Assembly: GCA_006937955.1 (NCBI GenBank)
Contig: SSNP01000145.1
Coordinates: 1,108,600-1,172,599 of the forward strand
DNA length: 64,000 bases
From: Pachypanchax playfairii
Lineage: Eukaryota; Chordata; Actinopteri; Cyprinodontiformes; Aplocheilidae
Direction of reading: 5' to 3'
A program made the position numbers and the translations under genes. The notes beneath the pieces were generated by a model. It was not told where the DNA came from, made no database searches, and saw nothing but the letters and a program-made list of their open reading frames with translations. This document shows positions 27,001-37,662 of the stretch, in pieces; the stretch's first letter is position 1, and each line of letters starts with the position of its first letter.

Positions 27001-28932
27001 AATTTTATGCAGTAACACGAAGCACAACGTGGGGTCAGTCAGGTAACTGTTTACTGTGCAGGTTCTCTTTAGAGTTAAAAGCTTGTAAAGATGCACATGC
27101 ATGTTGTGTGTTGGACATCTTCGAGTGGTCTGAAGGCATCTTCATGCTGAATGAGCTGCTGAAATGCCTGCATCAACATGTCTACTTCAGAGTGGCAGAG
27201 TAAAGTGTCAGTATAGGGCAACAAGAGCAGGGATTGTTTCAAAGAGGGAGTGGTGGCCTGAGGGTGAGAGAGTGTGTGAGAGAAAGACTTGGTCCTGTGA
27301 CATAGGGTCACACAGCTGATTGTAAACATTTCTAAATAAATGATGGAACCATCACTTAAGATGCTGCTCAACAACACTGTTTCCTCTCCGGTCTCCTGTA
27401 GCAACACAGTGAAGGTTTGAAACTAGAACCTTTTCTTACACATTAATCTGTGTGTTTGCATTGCAGCAGCTGTTTGAGTGTCATACAGGTGATAAAATAT
27501 TTACCAGGACGACCTTGTCTGACCTTCATCTTGAGACAAGAACAACAGACGGTGCTTCCCAAACAAAAAGCAGCCAACGCCCAGCTGAGAGTAATGGCCA
27601 GTATGGCTGCCTCTTCTAAAATGCCAAGATATGTGTGTGTGTTTAAGTATTAGTTACACAGCTCCAGGAGTCAGAACCCTCTGATCTCTCTGTTTATTTA
27701 ACAACACAAGGCAAAAACATTCAGAATTTCTTATAATAAAAGTGCTAAAGCGAAAAGGCTGAAGTGATCCGACTCATTCTGTGTTTAGTTTTTGTTTAGC
27801 GTCCTGAAATCTGATCAATCACAGATCAAACTGATCAGGAAATAAAAAAAACAACTGCAGAAACGAATAATGGCAAAAATCCGAAACAAATATCCAAGGT
27901 GACAGATTTAACCTCATCATTTAAAACAAAATCAGCTCAGATTTATGTAGCAACTTAAAGACATTATTCATTTTGTTCATGCAGGCGGTTTTAAAAGAAG
28001 GAATGGCTTGGATCTATTTAAAACTTATCAGAGTAGCTTTAACCCAAAAACACATAAATCAAACTCACTCAACTTTTCCACCATGATTCAGCCCTAAAGA
28101 AGCTGCTGGAAGTCCAGCGGTCCAGAATCTGAGTGTTGATTTCTCCAAACACAAGGGAGGCCCACAAAGTCCTGCATGCGATCACACAGCAATCTAGAAA
28201 CAGAAGCGACTAGAAGCTGGTGTGTAAGATCAAATGATCCTGAGCTGCAGAGGGATCTTCTGTGGTAATGTGTTGAACATGAATCATCTAATGGAAACAT
28301 CCGTCTGTCAGAGTCAAGCTAAAGGCAAATATATCGTTATGGAAATGTAAAAAGAACATTCTGAAAAAAACAAATTGAGGCTTTTGTTTATATAACTGTG
28401 TTCAGGTCAAAACTAGTTTTGCAACTGCAACATGCAAATGGGATTTATTTTGGAAAACAATGTCTCAGTTCATAAAAGAGGAGTCAACATTTTATGGAAA
28501 ATGTGTGTTTACGCCATTGATATTCAATAACAAAACATGGGAATGTGAAGGGAAAGATGGAGATGAAACGGGTATAAATTTTGAGTCCGTCCCTTCGTAG
28601 TGTCTATAAACAGGATAATATGGATCTGCTTTGGAACAAAGGAAATAGAAGGAGACGCATCGTCCATCTTTAAATGTTTATATTGATTTGGACATTGGAC
28701 ATTTATCCAAAGCGTGTCACTGAATTGTGTTGTTGGATGTAACATGCACCATGTTCTCACCGTTCTTGCGCTCCTGTAGAGGCAGAAGGTTCCGTGCTGG
28801 CTGAATTGAGAGCTCCTGAAGCTCACTGGTCACCGCCTCACTCTGGGGGCTTGGGGCCGAACCTGAAGTCCCAGTAACCTCCATGGTGCCAGGACTGTGT
28901 TCCTCCCCTTTGAGTGAGTCTATAGTTGCCAT
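94..28932 (-). CDS. mrtfa: Myocardin-related transcription factor, MRTF-A type (N-terminal 418 codons; 3' part outside window)
   Basis: Actin-regulated coactivator of SRF: RPEL motifs bind G-actin in the cytoplasm, and the protein enters the nucleus when actin polymerises. Ten coding exons chain in phase (minus strand): 28932-28761, 9167-9102, 4182-4127, 3826-3751, 3190-3029, 2389-2226, 2142-2011, 1871-1809, 1433-1249, 271-94. Seen: RPEL1 at residues about 58-83 (RRTREELVSQGIMP), RPEL2 about 102-127 (RSRPERSELVRMHIL), RPEL3 about 146-171 (HRPGPIELVHKNIL), a basic segment KLKRAR, a run of 12 prolines near residue 233, the SRF-contact basic region (KVKKLKYHQYIPPDQK, about 297-312), a Gln-rich stretch, and the first residues of the SAP domain (LPANLDEFK) where the window's last exon ends. 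TEDYLKRK and REELVSQG fit MRTFA better than MRTFB; the fish paralogue (a or b) is not resolved. The start follows a clear acceptor and gives the long isoform. Introns 4183-9101 and 9168-28760 hold the repeats listed separately. Confidence 0.93.
330..905 (+). repeat. Interspersed repeat, copy A (family unnamed)
   Basis: About 575 bases that match, in inverse orientation, the segment at about 12010-12600. Shared stretches include aatatgaaacattttatat, ggtatactgtttcctgcccc, gcaggagctgatgaatacta and gttgttgacctgttttcacc, with small differences between copies. It lies in the mrtfa intron between exons 271-94 and 1433-1249. Copy A breaks off after about 905, where copy B continues. No transposase or terminal repeat was recognised, so the class is unknown; a non-autonomous DNA element is a guess. 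The 69-codon ORF inside it is not conserved as an ORF in copy B. Confidence 0.75.
4183..9101 (-). other. mrtfa intron, no gene seen
   Basis: Long AT-rich intron between the exon ending RSLERAR and the RPEL1 exon. Apart from the GT/G tract near 4.9 kb and G-rich patches near 5.1 kb, no exon, RNA gene or recognisable repeat was found on either strand. Short ORFs (60-106 codons) have no domain likeness. Confidence 0.6.
4877..4909. repeat. GT microsatellite followed by a G run
   Basis: About ten GT units followed directly by a run of about 13 G, inside an mrtfa intron. A length-variable simple repeat; the G run is also prone to sequencing error. Confidence 0.9.
9985..10205 (+). mobile_element. 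3' tail of a non-LTR retrotransposon (decayed)
   Basis: The stretch reads like the degenerate end of the reverse-transcriptase ORF and short 3' tail of a fish LINE. It contains gaggttttccaggcatgtcc, a ggagaacccggggcaaatcc block, actcactggagggg, and a closing gaagatggatgga. In intact relatives the corresponding peptide is of the type WRDYISRLAWERLG..PPEELEE. Here stops and indels break it. Clade (Rex, L2 or RTE type) not settled. It is a 5'-truncated insertion within an mrtfa intron. Confidence 0.65.
11610..12600 (-). repeat. Interspersed repeat, copy B, longer (family unnamed)
   Basis: The 12010-12600 half is the inverse of the repeat at 330-905. The 11610-12010 half is absent from copy A and starts with ccccctagtggctgg and a ggtggtttaatcctcacata stretch that I associate with abundant fish repeats. 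The element therefore looks about 1 kb long in full. It sits in the mrtfa intron between 9168 and 15663. Outer borders are approximate because no clean target duplication was seen. Confidence 0.65.
14591..15542. mobile_element. hAT-superfamily element, non-autonomous, with perfect 8-bp target duplication
   Basis: The ends are imperfect inverted repeats: TAAGGTTGGGCGAT at the left, and the right end read inversely is TAGGGTTGGGCAAT. A perfect 8-bp duplication CCATAAAC flanks it (14583-14590 and 15543-15550), which is diagnostic of hAT insertion. Subterminal stretches at both ends carry inverted cgatagg / cctatcg motifs. The 952-bp interior includes poly-A/T tracts and a minus-strand ORF with a BED zinc finger (15220-15390), as at the N-terminus of many hAT transposases. 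The catalytic hAT domain is missing, so the copy depends on an autonomous relative. Confidence 0.88.
15220..15390 (-). pseudogene. BED-type zinc-finger ORF, remnant of a hAT transposase N-terminus (56 aa)
   Basis: An ATG at 15390 opens 56 codons: MEELVAKKN, then SPIWDYFGFQPDEKG, then VCRLCRRMVPAKDSN, ending KMHEH and a stop. The aromatic W-x2-YFGF start, the C-x2-C pair and the H-x-H end fit a BED finger (C-x2-C..H-x-H/C), the DNA-binding part of hAT transposases and ZBED proteins. It is cut off at the finger's end, either by a stop mutation or at a former exon border. Whether it is transcribed is unknown. Confidence 0.72.
15664..15793 (-). CDS. mrtfa: Alternative first coding exon of mrtfa (43 codons)
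   Basis: An ATG at 15793 opens 43 codons (starting MLDTNHCLSF, ending VYHSLKE) and reaches a donor of the form GAAG|gtgggc, leaving one base over. The exon at 9167 begins with the two bases that complete that codon, so the join reads SLKEVLQLKLQQRR in frame. This is the same way the long first exon at 28761 joins. Human MRTF isoforms also have alternative N-termini ending in SLKEVLQ (from memory). A separate internal promoter upstream, around 15.8-16.1 kb, is implied but no core element was recognised. The donor is non-consensus at +4 to +6, so usage is inferred, not shown. Confidence 0.72.
16364..16408. repeat. CA-rich simple repeat
   Basis: Interrupted (CA)n tract with several ACACAC runs separated by ATGCAC units, upstream of the alternative mrtfa first exon. 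Overlapping short ORFs here come from the simple repeat. Confidence 0.8.
17681..17706. repeat. Perfect 26-bp palindrome
   Basis: The 26 bases read identically on both strands, with arms AAAAGCAGAGTTA. The central decamer AGTTATAACT recurs at about 17755-17764 inside a second, imperfect dyad (aacttcaa ... ttgaagtt). Located in an mrtfa intron. No known factor site was recognised; it could also be a simple hairpin. Confidence 0.85.
23924..24022 (-). other. Small ORF with a beta-thymosin/WH2-like segment (33 codons to a possible donor)
   Basis: The ATG at 24022 has a favourable context (gcATGG). It opens 33 codons starting MAEQPPSDK and including KLRKSTLSNKN. A CACAG|gtacaa site follows, and the ORF stays open to 23747. 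The pattern K-L-[KR]-K-[ST]-x4-K-N-x2-P recalls the actin-binding core of beta-thymosins (LKKTET..EKN.LP). The phase at this donor does not fit the mrtfa exon at 9167 or the one at 4182, but would fit the phase-0 acceptor at 3826. It may be a chance ORF, a thymosin relic or an unannotated exon. Confidence 0.3.
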
Positions 28933-30922
28933 GGTGACAGAGTGACCTGGAATAAAAACATGCAGATGAAAGTTTAATGTGTGAGGAAAAGATCAGGATA
29001 CAAAGTGTTGGTCCATCGCCTGAGTGAGTCACTCTGAGCTTCACTGAGATCAGAACAGATAAAGAACAGATAACGTTTCATTACAACTCCGAAGCCCCTT
29101 TAACTTATTCATTTTTTTAAATAAAGTTTATCTTGTTGGCTGATTAGTAAGAAATTTGGAGTATTTTACAGTTACTACACATCAAAAACTAAAGTGTCAA
29201 TTCAACAGTTGTGACTTAAAACAACAAACAAACAACAGGAACTTCTGCAGATTTTAAGAAGTCGAAAAGCAGGTTTTTTTTGGAAACCGAGCACCTTTCT
29301 TGTCCAACACACAACTCTGGAATGAGTAAGAGTGTGGAGATGAAGGCTATGGATTAAATGAGGCATCAGGAGAAGGATTTGCATGTTTGAGCTTTTATAA
29401 CTGTTGCTGTAGCAGCTGTTTTAATGTTTCTCTCTTTAACTTCTTTACAGCTTGTGTGACATTTCCAAAAGTTTTGTCCCTCTCTGAGAACTAACAGCTC
29501 ATGAGAGGAATCTTATAAAGGAAGTCATAAAAAATACAGTATGGAAATAATTAAACCAAATGTTGACTGCAGAGTTAAAATGGAACAGGGACAGTTCCCA
29601 TCCAACTGACATTATGATCGTATCCTGTCTGACATTGTGAATGTCATTCTAACACCTCCGGTAATGGCTTATTTTCTTCCCGCTCCTAGGAGATAAACCG
29701 GTTTGTTTTTGTTTTGTTAAGACACAACACATTTCCTTACTGCTTACTGATCTGTCACATGCTCGCTACTGACAAGGAGCTGTGTTATGAGATATGGGTT
29801 CTAATGGGAATTCCTAAAAACTGGCTTAAAAACAATAAGCACAAGCCGCCTGGTTTGTCACTCATCTCCTTACAGTCACCTGCTGACACACGTGTATAAA
29901 CTGCAACAGAGAAACCACAAGTTATGGTAAATTTTCATTTAATGCTCCGAGTGAGGCAAACACCTTCATTTTTGTCCAAACACATTTTTTTGCACAAGAA
30001 TTTTTCCTATAAAAAGATAAAGCACCCTGTTGAATTCTAACTGTGATCAGAGCAGGAGGTGATCATTACATGTTAAATAAATTATAACATGGTCAATTAA
30101 ACCAGCATCGACATCAGAAGACAAAAGAAATAATTTACAAACAGTTCCGTTTGCATATCACAGCATCTGATACTTTACAGCTGAAGACTATGTGACTGCG
30201 TCAGCTGATCATCATCACAGTCACACAGTTTGTTAATCCAGCTGACATACTGTCAGAGAGGGCATCAAAGGGAGCCCGCAAATCTGTCACAATATGGACT
30301 TTAAAACAAAATTTAAAGATGAACTGAGATCTGCAAGGAAGTAAACAAGTCTATTGAGGGTAAGAGAACAAACTGAGTTGAAGATACGTTAAAGAGAAAT
30401 TATCTTAAAAATATCTGATACAGAGCATATTCAAAAACTGTGGAAGAAATCATGATGAGATGGTAAGAGAGATAATGTGTTTGTACTGGCTTCCCTAAAT
30501 AAAAATCTCAAACTGAGATGGATATCAGAAATTATGAGCAATTTTTAAAAATATAATCTGTCATGTCAAACGTTGCACACTTAATTAAACTGACCTTTTT
30601 CTTATGTAATCCAGGAGATGCTGACAGTGACATGGGCTGCCACTTCCCAACACATGGCTGCTGTTTAAACATGTTCTGTAGTGCAAAAAGACCCGCATTC
30701 CTCTGCACACGCCCACACTAGTTGCTCAGAAATGTGTCACAACTGCAGCCATACACAACAAGGCCAGCACGCCCCGACAGCCTTGATTCTTTGAATTGTG
30801 AAACACATGAAAACCACTAACACGAAATACAAGCGCTTTACTGTTCCCACAGTGAACAGGTGAAGGATGTGGCTTCAAGCTGCACACACACACATACACA
30901 CAAGTCCAGACAGACATCTTAC

Positions 30923-30983
30923 CTGTGTGCTACAGAACGTTGATGGAGCAGCTTCCCATTTCAGCAGGACAATGAACTGAGAT
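30923..30983 (-). other. mrtfa: Probable 5' UTR exon of mrtfa with a short upstream ORF
   Basis: On the minus strand a strong pyrimidine tract and acceptor (ctttaacag) at 30984 is followed by 61 bases ending in a good donor (CACACAG|gtaaga). The next downstream acceptor (ttattccag at 28947) opens the coding exon with 14 leader bases before its ATG. The 61-base exon contains an ATG at 30959 with nine codons and a stop at 30930, a small upstream ORF. A weak donor (GATAA|gtaagc) at about 31548 could end the cap-proximal exon. Inferred from splice signals only. Confidence 0.5.
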
Positions 30984-31548
30984 CTGTTAAAGAAAAAAAA
31001 GAAACGCCTCTTCATGTGTTTGTTACCTGACAGACACACCACCGATCATGATGGTGAGCAGTAGAATGCAAAGCAACAGTGAATGTACTGTATTAAAAAC
31101 CCCTGTGAGCTTAGGGAGGTTAAAAAAAGAACCATGACAACTGATGTTTCTGGCTACAGGAATTCGCGGTTCATCGGGCCTCAGCACAAATGCCAGGGGT
31201 CCGAAACCTGCAGCTGTCACTGTCCAAAACAGACACATGCTAGGCTATTGTTAGCTAGTCTAGACAGTAGTTAAATCCTTAACGCATGCTAAATGTAGGC
31301 TACAATGTTAACTCTTACACATAAAATATATTATAAACAAAATGCCAACATACTGTACAGTTTCACACTCCAAACATAAACCGACTACATCTGAAATCTT
31401 CTAAGTTTCACTGCAGACAACCCCACCAACCGTTAGCACCTCGACATTACCGCTAACCGCTAAATACATGTTTACCGCTGCGGCGTTTTTCTGTCTATGT
31501 ACATAAGACTACAGCTCAAACGCGTTTAACGTTATAATCATGCTTACT

Positions 31549-32506
31549 TATCATGTTTGCCACTTATATGTTGTGTCTGAGGATAAACGGCTTCGGCATC
31601 CCACTGCCACTTCCGAATCACAAAGGAAACTTTAACCGGAAAAACCCTCCTCGGCGTGGGACGTGACGACCCGCTTCCTTCAAAACAACGTCTGTTCCCA
31701 CAGGTTAGACACGACTCCAACTGGGCATGTCGCAGTAATATGTCAGATAAAACTATGTCCTCGGACAATACGGATACAAATTAACTGAGACATGTTTGCT
31801 ACGTGTGAAACTAAGGCCACATCGCCATCGAATATAGATGTTACAGTGAAAAAACGCGCTTCGGTGTTTGGCGCCATCTAGTGTCGAATTTGTTGTACTG
31901 CAACCCATAACATTTTCCATCACTCATTCATTTAATCTGTAGAAAGCCACAAATTCAACTTTACCTTTAAAATTAAGATTAAACACTGTATGAAATAAGT
32001 TATCAACGTATAGTTAAAGTATGAAGTTCCACCTTCATGTTTATATTAAAAAAAAACAAGATAAACATCAGATTGTTCTTCATGCTGCTGGAGATAAACA
32101 CCAGCCTCCACCAAATTCTTGCCGGAACAAGCTGTTATATTGGATAGATGTAGTGTGATCATTTATTGCTTTTTATTTTCACATAAGGAAACAACTTTGA
32201 CTTTGTTAAAGTGTCCCAGGTCTTTGTTTCTGTCATATAAAGAATCATTACTTAATACAATAATGTCACATTTTAATAACTTAAAATGTTGAAAAACTTT
32301 CTGATACATTTGCAAAACTACTTGCAGTTTTTAATGTAATGTAATGTTTTTAATGTAATTTTTCTATTCTAAGAACTCTTGTAAAACATCGAAATAAAAA
32401 TCTTAATTCTAACAACGTATTTCCCACTATAATTCCTGTTTTACGACAGACGTAACAAGGGCAGGTCTGCCGTCTGTCCGTGTGCTGCTGCTACGAAGGA
32501 ACCGCC
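31549..32506. promoter_or_regulatory. Shared head-to-head promoter interval of mrtfa and get4
   Basis: Fewer than 1.6 kb separate the mrtfa leader exon (30983) from the get4 start codon. The 31550-31880 part is relatively CpG-rich and holds ACTTCCG (ETS-type core) near 31610, beside likely mrtfa initiation. The 32440-32506 part is the get4 leader, with GCCATGG around the start codon. The middle (31900-32430) is AT-rich with nothing recognised. Promoter function is inferred from position. Confidence 0.4.
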
Positions 32507-35500
32507 ATGGCGGAGCCCGAGTCCCTGAGGTGCTCCAGTGCCAGAAACCGAGGTGGCGTCCAGAGGGTCGAAGGAAAACTACGAGCCAGCGTGGAAAAGG
32601 GGGATTATTATGAAGCCCATCAGATGTATAAAACTTTATATTTTAGGTGAGACCTCGTTTTCAGGCCTGCCTGTTCCAGATCATTCTGCTGTCAACCGTT
32701 CTTTTACAGCTGTGTGATTGGTTGGATTTCAGAGCGGATACGCCTACTCTTGTGTTTGTTTGGACAGCTGTCCTGTCTATCTTTAGAAGGTCAGCAGCTA
32801 TTGGCTAAAATGGAAACACCGCTAGCACAGAGCTGATGATAGCAAAGTTGTGTTAGCGAAACTGCCAAGATAAGAAAGTGAGACAGCTGTTTTTCCGTTT
32901 TATTCAAGAAAATATACATTGAAAGGAAACAGAATCCAGAGATTAGCTGTTTAGGAGCGTTAGCCTGTCATTAGATTTACGTATTTTAGACGCTTTTCAG
33001 CTGTGCTAGCATATAGCTTGGTAGCCACTTTCTGCTGTCCCACCTGCCTCTAATGTTTCAGCTTGGTTTAATTATTTTATTTTAAGGTACAGTTTTTGTT
33101 TGAGAGTTTTTCCGTTGTACATCATTAATCCTGTCAGGGATTTTAGTGAAAAACATTATGAACTGTCATTTACTCTGTTGGGGTCATGAAAATACTAGTT
33201 TTGCTGTCTAACAGCATGAGTTCCTCCCTGTTTCTGAATCTCTTCATCATCTTCATCATTATTTCCTCCATATCAGGAAGTTGCTGAATCCACATGTTGA
33301 CCTTTTCATGTAGGACATCATAAACCTGTAAATATCTGACTTATGAGACTCATTATTTTTAGATAGTGTCTTCTATTAATGCGTGTGTCTCTCATCAGGT
33401 ATATGTCACAAGGAAAACATGCTGAGGCCAGGGAGCTGATGTACAGTGGTGCTCTGCTGTTCTTCAGCTATAACCAGGTACAAACTGCACCAGGATTTTT
33501 TCTTAAGAAATATCTCTAATATCTATTTTGTGTTGCAGTCTCATATTTCTTACATATCTTTTTTCATGCAACACTTTCTGTGAAAAAAATTGGGAATTGG
33601 AAAATAAATGTAATTGTGTTGTTGTTTTTCAGCAAAACAGTGCAGCAGATCTTTCCATGCTGGTGTTGGAGGTTTTGGAGAAGTCTGATACAAAAGTTGA
33701 AGATGAGATCTTAGGTGTGTTTCAAACAGTCAGTCCTTTAAAAGACTCCCAAAGATCTGATGCTGTTTGACAAGTGGATAAATGTGCTATTTTTACCTGC
33801 TTTTCTTTTATTGTGTCAGAAATGAAATTGTCAGCTTATCAGCGAGGTGGAGAGTTAATTCAGTTTTCTCATTTATAAACTTTGAGACTTTAGATGTGTG
33901 ATTTATAAAATCTTAGTCTTACTGTGATGAGTAAATATTTTGGAACGTGTTTTGTGGTTGTTTGTGGAGCAGAAAACTTGGCCAAACTCTTCAGCTTGAT
34001 GGATCCAAACTCTCCAGAGAGAGTCGCATTTGTATCCAGAGCTTTGAAATGGTCCACCGGAGGATCCGGCAAGTTGGGTCACCCAAAACTCCACCAGCTG
34101 CTGGCTGTCATCTTATGGAAAGGTGATCTACTGGTTTTTGGAGGAACTACTTACTTTGGAAACCTGAAGTAGTTTTTTATTTGTATTCAAATTCATAAAA
34201 TGAGGATCATTAAATGTTTATAGCAGTTTGAAAGTTTTGCTATCTAGAATGTTGCTGTTGTTTTAGAAGATTATGTTTTATCAAAACAGATATTAGAAAA
34301 AGGAACAAAAGGCAAAAATAAAATAAAAAAGCCACAGCCTTGTTTTAAAGGTCCATTATGTGAGAGTTTCCAGATTGTCACAGAAGTCTTGAACTCTTGA
34401 AACCTCTTTATAGAAATAGTCATAAAAATAAAAAAAGTTAACAAACGGCATGCTGACTTTTCGTGTCCTGATTCTGTCTGTTTTGACCTTCCAGAGCAAA
34501 ACTACAGCGAGTCTCGTTATCATTTCCTACATTCTTCTGATGGGGAGGGCTGTGCTCAGATGCTGGTGGAGTACTCGTCATCACGAGGTTACCGCAGTGA
34601 GGTCGACATGTTTGTGGCGCAGGCCGTCCTACAGTGAGTCTATCGATAGTTCTGACATGTTTCACATGATCTTATCCTCTTTTTTTATTATTCACCTCTT
34701 TGTTCTCTCGTCTCCTTCCAGATTCCTCTGTTTAAAGAACAAAAACAGCGCTTCCGTGGTGTTCAGCACTTACACAGAGAAACACCCGTCCATAGAGAAG
34801 GGCCCTCCCTTCGTCCAGCCTCTACTAAACTTTATCTGGTTTCTGCTGCTGGCAGTGGATGGGTGAGGACAAGTCTCATACACAATACTGCCAAAAGTAT
34901 TGGGACGTCTCTTTTACACACATGAACCTTAGTGACCTCTTATTCCCAAGCCGTAGTCGACTGTGCAGCTGTAACAGCTTCAGCTCTTGTGAGGAGGTTT
35001 TCCATGTGGTTCAGGATGACCTGTGAGTTTACATGACTTTGTTATACCATGAACAGCTGACTATGGAACATTTAGTAGAGAGGAAATTTCACAAATGAAC
35101 CTATTGCACACGTGGCATCCCGTCAAGGTCCCACGCTGGAACCTTGTGAGCTCCTGAGAGTGTTAGTAGATGCTGCCTGCAGACTGTGTGGGTCATAGTT
35201 TACACCTTGTGTCCATAGAAGTGATTGGAATACCTGAATTCTATGATTACGAGGAGTGACCCAATACATTTGGCTATATACTTAATATACTTCTGCCTAA
35301 TTCTAATTATCACTAACCTGTGTTTGAAGAACAGTTTTGCAAACTCTGTCTTTTTTTCTTTAGGGGTAAATTAACAGTTTTCACAGTGTTATGTGAACAA
35401 TATCAGCCCTCCCTGAAGAGGGACCCCATGTATAATGAGGTGAGTGTCACAAGACTTGAACTCTTCACTCGTCTAATCCAACCACATTATGTCTGCTAAG

Positions 35501-36040
35501 TGGCTAAAAGTGTCATTTTTTAAATTTATGTTGTGAAACAACATGGCTGATTGCTGCTTCATGTTTTTCCTCCTCCCTCCCGCTGCTGCGGCTCAGTATC
35601 TCGACAGAATAGGGCAGCTTTTCTTCGGTGTTCCACCCAAACAGTCTCCATCATACGGAGGCCTGCTAGGTGAGTTGACCAGCTGACTTAGATTTGTTGT
35701 ATTAAAATGCCAGTACACGATGCAGCTGCTGACGGAATCCCACGTTGTTCTTTTTATTTAAAAAAGTAAAAAAATTGACATTTTCTTTTTTATAAGGAAA
35801 ACAAAGTGGTGCCTCATGAGTAGATGCTGAGAATATCAGAAGATTTTGATCCTGAATTATTTAAATGAGTTTTTGTCACACTTATGAGTTCACTTCCTGT
35901 TTATTTTAATGTTAAATCTCTTACTGAAAACCAAACTTCATCCGGCAGGAAATTTGCTGAACAGCCTGATGGGTTCTGGTGAAGAGGAAGATGGTGCTGA
36001 AGAGGTCCATGAGGACAGCAGCCCCATAGAACTAGACTGA
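32507..36040 (+). CDS. get4: Golgi to ER traffic protein 4 homologue (GET4), complete
   Basis: Subunit of the cytosolic BAG6-UBL4A-GET4 complex, which hands tail-anchored proteins from SGTA to GET3 and aids quality control of mislocalised proteins. Nine exons: 32507-32646, 33399-33477, 33633-33714, 33973-34122, 34495-34633, 34722-34862, 35364-35439, 35597-35669, 35949-36040. These sum to 972 nt, 323 aa, close to the human 327. Seen: the start MAEPESLRC, then [74 protein letters not shown] and the acidic tail ending SSPIELD, all family hallmarks of the alpha-helical TPR-like repeat fold. The start has a strong Kozak context (GCCATGG). Intron 6 carries a Tc1-type relic. All phases agree and no defect was seen. 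Confidence 0.96.
34881..35292. mobile_element. Internally deleted Tc1/mariner-type element in get4 intron 6
   Basis: The left end CACAATACTGCCAAAAGTAT follows a TA. The right end carries the degenerate inverse (caatacatttggctatata). Between them are decayed stretches that I recognise from the antisense strand of fish Tc1-like transposase genes (for example ggaaatttcacaaatgaacc, gtggcatcccgtcaaggtcc, ggaacctt..gagctcctgag). Most of the transposase gene is deleted, leaving about 400 bp. It is unrelated in sequence to the two intact Tc1 elements in vps35l. Confidence 0.68.
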
Positions 36041-36455
36041 GCCTGCGGATCATGACCAGAACGACAAACACAACTGGGGGTTAGGAAAAAAATGATAAGA
36101 CCACCCTGCCTCCTTCCTTCACCTCAACAGACGGGGTCGGGTGAGGCGGTGTGCTGTGGTTTAGAGGCGCGCTGTTTGATGAAAGTCCCATCATCCCAAC
36201 ACGTCAGTGCAAAACCAAAAACAAGCATCATTCCACCAAAAAACATGTCCGTCAACTCTGCCTGGACTGACTGCGCCAAACAGCAAACTCTCCCCACGTT
36301 GAACTGTTGTAAGATTATATTTTACCCTAATTATCTTTTTTTTTTTTTTGGTAGTTTGGGACTCATGCTTGCTGTTTAGGAGTGTGCGATCAGCAGGTGA
36401 ACTCTGTTCATCCTGTGGAAACCCTCATGGAGATGAGAACGATCTCCAGGAGGAC

Positions 36456-36461
36456 AATAAA
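36456..36461 (+). terminator. get4: Polyadenylation signal, get4
   Basis: AATAAA about 415 bases after the get4 stop codon; the most proximal good hexamer on this strand. Later hexamers (for example near 37081) could give longer 3' UTRs. Confidence 0.5.
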
Positions 36462-37662
36462 TAAGGGTTTAGTCAGCTCGCTACTGTTCTGAAGTGTTTA
36501 ATTTATCGGTCAGCCTCGGAGGGCTCGTTCAGAGCCACGACGTCGCTGCTGATAACTATCTGTTCAACATCTTATTCCGTTACGTCTTCTGTCGAATGTA
36601 AATTAAAACATACTCACGTGTCAGCGTTTCAGCTCTAGTTTCATGGACATGAAGACATCAGAGGTTACGTTGCACTTTAAATATCAATATGTTTTCTGTT
36701 CTTTTACAAGAAAATGACTTCATCTTTCAACGCACACGAGCTGAGCTTCACTTAAGCTCCTGGGCATCTGAGACGAAAGGCTCTGTTCCAGATGTCAAAT
36801 TTAAATAATAATGTGGAAAATGTTGAGTTTGAAATGAAGACACTAAAAGTATGTGTTGGACTGAAATGTGCAGTTTTTTTCTTAAAACTTTCTGTCTAAT
36901 TTCTGTTAGTGTCACATGATCTTCAGCTTACATTTGTCTTTAAAAAGGGACATTTAATCAGTTTTTAAGTACTCGTACTACACTCCATAGTGTCTTTAAA
37001 GAAACAAGCCTACGATGTGTTTATTTATGACTTTAGGTAACTATTTGCATTGATCTGTGGAACTCCCAAAGTTAACAGTAAAATAAATCAATACGAGTAA
37101 ATTGTGAAATGTTTCATAGAGAAAACAGAAACCATGTTGGGAATCGTTGGTTCAGTGTCAGATCAATTTAAAACATTCCAGTAAAGCAGCTTAAAAGAAA
37201 AAAAAAAGATAAACTCAAGTGTTACAAGTTCATTGTTGATTTTAACTGTAAAGGGACATGAAGTCCTGATTTTTTTTTTAAAGCAGGTTTCTGTGGAGCC
37301 TTTATGAACAGCTAATATCTTACCTGTTGTTTGAACAACTAAGCACTTCGACTGAAGGCTGTTTTTCAGGAGACGAACGACTTACTGTAGCGACGCTTGA
37401 AGGGAGCATCCGAAAGGTGAAGAAGAAGAAAACACCTTTTCTTTACAGAGAATTCTTTGATTTGCAAATGCTAACAGTAGCAGCTAGCTGTATCACCTGA
37501 AAACGTCTTGTGGGAATAATACTTTCCCCAGGATAACAGCATAACAAAGTCACTGGCAATGTAAATGTTTATGAAAGTATTTTTAGTAAATTGTAAAAAA
37601 TGAAGAGTTTTAAAATGTCAGCAGTCCACTTTGGACCTGGACATGCTATGATTAGCCATTAA

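Larger units (their letters stand above)
15794..28760 (-). other. Long first mrtfa intron, mostly nothing recognised
   Basis: About 13 kb between the two alternative first coding exons. Seen: the CA repeat near 16.4 kb, the palindromes near 17.7 kb, the thymosin-like ORF near 24 kb, a short CT repeat near 25.17 kb, a CCT-rich patch near 26.65 kb and GT runs near 26.33 kb. The many 60-135 codon ORFs show no domain signature or exon structure. Enhancers may exist but cannot be read by eye. Confidence 0.55.

Noticed and set aside
32101..32430. Extra exon between mrtfa and get4
   Set aside because: AT-rich with stops in all frames and no paired splice sites.
36092..36379. 95-codon plus-strand ORF
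   Set aside because: Falls in the get4 3' UTR just after the stop codon; no domain likeness and no exon structure.
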